Below are positions 6,056 to 7,684 of a stretch of DNA of 7,684 nt, piece after piece. The stretch comes from Conexibacter sp. (GTDB lineage: Bacteria > Actinomycetota > Thermoleophilia > Solirubrobacterales > Solirubrobacteraceae): NCBI GenBank assembly GCA_025964295.1, contig JAOPZD010000386.1, forward strand, positions 1-7,684, read 5' to 3'. Position numbers and translations under genes: made by a program. The notes below the pieces were generated by a model. That model saw only the letters and a program-made list of their open reading frames with translations, made no database searches and was not told where the DNA came from. Each line of letters starts with the position of its first letter. The stretch's first letter is position 1.

Positions 6056-6447
6056 ATCCGGATCCGCGTGCCGCCGCCGTCGCGGGCCTCGATCTCCAGC
6101 TGCTCGGCCAGCGTGGCCACCAGCGGCAGGCCGACCCCCAGCCCGGGGCTGTCGGGCCGGGGCTTCATCCCGCGGCCGTCGTCGCAGACGCGGACTTCGA
6201 AGCCGTCGTCGGGATGGCGCTCGGCGAAGACCTCGACCCCTCCGGGCTCGCGGCGGTCGACGTAGGCGTGCAGCACCGCGTTGGTCACCGCCTCGGAGAC
6301 CGCGAGCGCGACCGCCTCCGGGTCGAGGACCCCGTGCTGGCACGCGTAGGCCTTCACCGCACGGCGCGCTTCGCCCACGTGCTCGGGGAGCGCGCGGAAC
6401 TGGTGGCAGAGCGGGACGGGGGGCATCGCTCCCGGGGTGCCCGGCAT
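6037..6447 (-). CDS. RsbW-like anti-sigma factor / serine kinase (GHKL ATPase)
   Basis: This 136-aa protein is a stand-alone HATPase_c domain of the RsbW/SpoIIAB type. The N-box is VSEAVTNAVLHAY (50-62) with E52 and N56, the G1 box is CDDGRGM (88-94) with D90, and the G2 box is GLGVGLPLV (102-110). GGGTRIRM (124-131) closes the ATP site. In this family the protein binds a sigma factor or phosphorylates a STAS serine using ATP. No sigma factor gene is in view, so the sigma partner is unknown, and kinase activity on the 3114-3422 antagonist is inference. The ATG at 6447-6445 is preferred; a second ATG at 6426-6424 would still leave the whole domain, and neither has a good Shine-Dalgarno. It lies 29 bases downstream of the DUF4396 gene on the same strand and could receive copper-operon transcription. 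It is convergent with the phosphatase. Confidence 0.9.
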   Translation of the reverse strand: MPGTPGAMPPVPLCHQFRALPEHVGEARRAVKAYACQHGVLDPEAVALAVSEAVTNAVLHAYVDRREPGGVEVFAERHPDDGFEVRVCDDGRGMKPRPDSPGLGVGLPLVATLAEQLEIEARDGGGTRIRMVFAAD

Positions 6448-6476
6448 CGCGGCCCGACGAACGCCGGATGCCGATG

Positions 6477-6941
6477 TCAGTGGTGGTAGGCGTGCACGAC
6501 GGCGTGGCCCTTGCCGCGGGCGATCAGCCAGCGGTTGACGGGAAACGCCGCCCAGAAGGCGATCAGCAGGGCGCCGGCCAGCGAGCCCCAGAAGAGCGCG
6601 TCGCCCAGGCCCGCGTCCATCGCGCCGGGGATGGCGAGCACGATCAGCGAGTCGACGACCTCCATCGTCCCGATGCTCAGCGTGTCGGAGGCGAAGGCCA
6701 GCGGCAGCGCCCGGCGCAGCGAGAGGTCCGCCCGAATGAGCGGCAGCAGGGTCAGCGAGTAGCCGAAGAAGAACGCGAGCGCGATCGAGGCGGCGATCGT
6801 CGTCCCGTTGGACCACCCGAACGCCGTGCCCAGCACGAGGCCGAGGATCTCGCCGATGGCGCAGCCGGTCAGGCAGTGCACCGTCGCGGAGAAGGCGGTG
6901 TGGTTGAGGCTCTGCGCCGCGTGGCCGGCGTGCTCGGTCAT
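6477..6941 (-). CDS. DUF4396-family membrane protein, probably copper- or metal-related
   Basis: This 154-aa integral membrane protein fits the DUF4396 family as I remember it. It has about four hydrophobic segments (roughly 24-42, 48-68, 94-106 and 115-133). The first contains a conserved-looking HCLTGCAIGE block (22-31) with H22, C23, C27 and E31, a plausible metal- or thiol-active site in the membrane. Both ends are histidine-rich: H4, H7 and H14 at the N-terminus, and H146, H150, H153 and H154 in the last nine residues. The function is not established. It lies 10 bases downstream of csoR on the same strand, so it is almost certainly co-transcribed and would be induced by copper if CsoR controls the promoter. 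That context, plus the Cys/His residues, suggests copper transport or tolerance, which is inference. Confidence 0.8.
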   Translation of the reverse strand: MTEHAGHAAQSLNHTAFSATVHCLTGCAIGEILGLVLGTAFGWSNGTTIAASIALAFFFGYSLTLLPLIRADLSLRRALPLAFASDTLSIGTMEVVDSLIVLAIPGAMDAGLGDALFWGSLAGALLIAFWAAFPVNRWLIARGKGHAVVHAYHH

Positions 6942-6951
6942 CGCCGACCGC

Positions 6952-7263
6952 TCAGCCGCGGCGCATGAGCCGGCCCACGGCGGCCATCAGCTCGTCGGTC
7001 TTGTCCTGCTTCTCGGCGCCGTCCTCGGCGCCCATGACGCAGTGGCTGGCGTGCTGGTCGAGCAGGCCGAGCGCGACCTTGTCCAGCGCGGCCTGCACCG
7101 CGGAGATCTGGGTCAGCACGTCGATGCAGTAGCGGTCGTCCTCGACCATCCCCTCGATGCCGCGGACCTGACCCTCGACGCGGCGCAGGCGCTTGAGCAG
7201 CTGGTCCTTGGTGGCGGAGTAGCCGCGGGCGGGCGTCGCGGGCTGGGAGGCATCGGTCGGCAT
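6952..7263 (-). CDS. csoR: CsoR-family copper-sensing repressor
   Basis: This is an all-helical metalloregulator of 103 aa from the preferred ATG. It releases operator DNA when Cu(I) binds. The Cu(I) ligands of Mycobacterium CsoR (C36, H61, C65) appear with identical spacing as C46, H71 and C75 (RYCID and HASHCVMG), and the second-shell glutamate E81 matches E91. This favours CsoR over the related RcnR, FrmR and CstR groups, which differ at these positions. KDQLLKRLRRVEGQVRGIEG (19-38) is the typical first helix. The start could also be an in-frame GTG at 7272-7270, adding three residues. I prefer the ATG because its 10-bp distance from the operator mirrors copZ. It is divergent from copZ across two operator-like repeats, implying autoregulation, and is followed by the DUF4396 gene 10 bases downstream. 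Confidence 0.95.
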   Translation of the reverse strand: MPTDASQPATPARGYSATKDQLLKRLRRVEGQVRGIEGMVEDDRYCIDVLTQISAVQAALDKVALGLLDQHASHCVMGAEDGAEKQDKTDELMAAVGRLMRRG

Positions 7264-7273
7264 GCGTTCCACG

Positions 7274-7290
7274 ATACCAGAGGGGGGTAT
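7274..7290 (-). promoter_or_regulatory. CsoR operator candidate 1 (csoR side)
   Basis: Read on the minus strand the site is ATACCCCCCTCTGGTAT, a 17-bp pseudo-palindrome with perfect ATACC/GGTAT arms and a C-tract. This resembles known CsoR sites (TACCCC...GGGGTA types). It ends 10 bases before the csoR ATG, so bound repressor would cover the promoter or transcription start. Confidence 0.7.
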
Positions 7291-7311
7291 AAGGAATCGC
7301 GATGCCCGAGG

Positions 7312-7328
7312 ATACCCCCGGGTGGTAC
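7312..7328 (+). promoter_or_regulatory. CsoR operator candidate 2 (copZ side)
   Basis: The plus-strand site is ATACCCCCGGGTGGTAC. It matches site 1 as ATACCCCC-N4-GGTA and faces the opposite direction. It ends nine bases before the copZ ATG, and centres of the two sites are 38 bp apart. TACCTT (7326-7331) could act as a -10 for a leaderless copZ transcript, but no clear -35 is present. Confidence 0.7.
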
Positions 7329-7337
7329 CTTGACCGC

Positions 7338-7544
7338 ATGTCCCCCACTCCCCGCCAGTACGTCGTCGACGGCATGACCTGCGAGCACTGCACGGCCAGC
7401 GTGACCGAGGAGGTCGCCGCGATCGCCGGCGTGCAGGACGTCCGGGTCGATCTCCCCAGCGGCCGCCTCACCGTCATCGGCGAGGTCGACGACGACGCGG
7501 TCCGCGCCGCCGTCGGCGACGCCGGCTACCGCCTGGTGGCGTGA
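7338..7544 (+). CDS. copZ: CopZ-like copper chaperone (heavy-metal-associated domain)
   Basis: This 68-aa cytoplasmic HMA domain would carry Cu(I) to an exporter or to the regulator. The metal loop is GMTCEHC (12-18) with M13, C15 and C18 as the MxCxxC motif. The rest follows the family's beta-alpha-beta-beta-alpha-beta order, and the usual aromatic or glycine near the end is seen in DAGYRL (61-66). The ATG at 7338 is chosen because an in-frame ATG at 7302 would place operator 2 inside the gene and add a non-family N-terminus. There is no Shine-Dalgarno, which suggests a leaderless or near-leaderless mRNA. The stop overlaps the next start (TGATG). Divergent from csoR and probably under the same repressor. 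Confidence 0.93.
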   Translation: MSPTPRQYVVDGMTCEHCTASVTEEVAAIAGVQDVRVDLPSGRLTVIGEVDDDAVRAAVGDAGYRLVA

Positions 7545-7684
7545 TGGACGCCCCGGCGCGCGTCGCCGCCTTCGCCGCGCTGCTGGCCGCCGTCTTCGGC
7601 GTCGCGCTGCTGGCCGGCACCGTGCTCGATCCCAAGGGCGACGCCGAGGCGGCCGGCAACCGGCACGCCGGCGCGCCGGCCATG
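7544..7684 (+). CDS. N-terminus of an unidentified membrane-anchored or exported protein (partial)
   Basis: Forty-seven codons are visible before the window ends, in frame to the last base. The ATG shares its A with the copZ TGA, so it is translationally coupled to the chaperone. One hydrophobic helix spans about residues 7-26 (AAFAALLAAVFGVALLAGTV) after a short N-terminus with a single arginine, then a hydrophilic stretch including GNRHAGAPAM. This fits a signal anchor with an extracytoplasmic domain. The family cannot be named from this fragment. Coupling to copZ suggests a role in extracytoplasmic copper handling. It does not look like a P1B-type ATPase start, which usually opens with a CxxC domain or several helices. 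Confidence 0.7.
   Translation, partial: MDAPARVAAFAALLAAVFGVALLAGTVLDPKGDAEAAGNRHAGAPAM

Noticed and set aside
6442..6473. Inverted repeat CGGCATC / GATGCCG around the kinase start codon
   Set aside because: A 7-bp stem with an 18-base loop is weak and expected by chance at this base composition. It might hinder translation initiation, but nothing else supports that.
4953..6968. Plus-strand frame of 671 codons running over four genes
   Set aside because: It crosses the phosphatase in the wrong frame and three minus-strand genes. The composition is low-complexity.
7302..7337. Earlier copZ start at ATG 7302
   Set aside because: It would place the CsoR-like operator within the coding region and add residues not found in HMA chaperones.
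1..7684. CRISPR arrays, tRNA or rRNA genes, insertion sequences or integration sites
   Set aside because: No spaced direct repeats, cloverleaf-like sequence, terminal inverted repeats with a transposase, or ribosomal RNA-like segments were seen on either strand.

Overview
The window is very GC-rich (roughly 70% or more by eye) and tightly packed. It has GTG starts, 4-bp stop/start overlaps and long antisense open frames that reflect base composition. Gene content (aa3-type oxidase genes, an MpsC/DUF2294 protein, a large SpoIIE-type phosphatase with a separate RsbW-like kinase and STAS antagonist, and CsoR with a CopZ-like chaperone) points to an actinobacterium. Class Thermoleophilia/Solirubrobacterales is my best guess, but that is inference without a database search. 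I see no rRNA, tRNA, CRISPR array, transposase or integrase.

Region 1 (1-2497, minus strand) is a cytochrome c oxidase operon read right to left: ctaC, ctaD, a 71-aa two-helix membrane protein, and probably the first codons of a fourth gene cut by the window edge. All three junctions are 4-bp ATGA/GTGA overlaps, so the genes are probably translationally coupled. CtaC keeps all CuA ligands, and CtaD keeps all haem and CuB ligands and the cross-linking tyrosine. CtaD nevertheless has substitutions at the key residues of both the D and K proton channels, which is the most unusual observation here.

Region 2 (2498-3117): a 188-bp divergent spacer separates ctaC from an MpsC/DUF2294-family gene with a good Shine-Dalgarno sequence.

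Region 3 (3114-6447) is a split partner-switching module. It holds a STAS anti-sigma-factor antagonist (minus), a large membrane-anchored GAF-PAS-GAF-SpoIIE/PP2C phosphatase (plus) and an RsbW-like ATPase (minus). By analogy, the phosphatase would dephosphorylate the antagonist, which then sequesters the kinase and frees a sigma factor. No sigma factor is present in the window. The antagonist and mpsC meet tail to tail and share one CTAG that supplies both stop codons. The phosphatase and kinase meet tail to tail at a hairpin that looks like a two-way terminator.

Region 4 (6477-7684) is a copper-response locus. A divergent spacer carries two near-identical 17-bp pseudo-palindromes in mirror orientation. 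csoR and then a DUF4396 membrane protein run left from it. A CopZ-like chaperone, overlapped by the start of an unidentified membrane or exported protein, runs right. The layout suggests autoregulated, copper-induced expression on both sides, with copper handling in the same neighbourhood as a copper-dependent oxidase.
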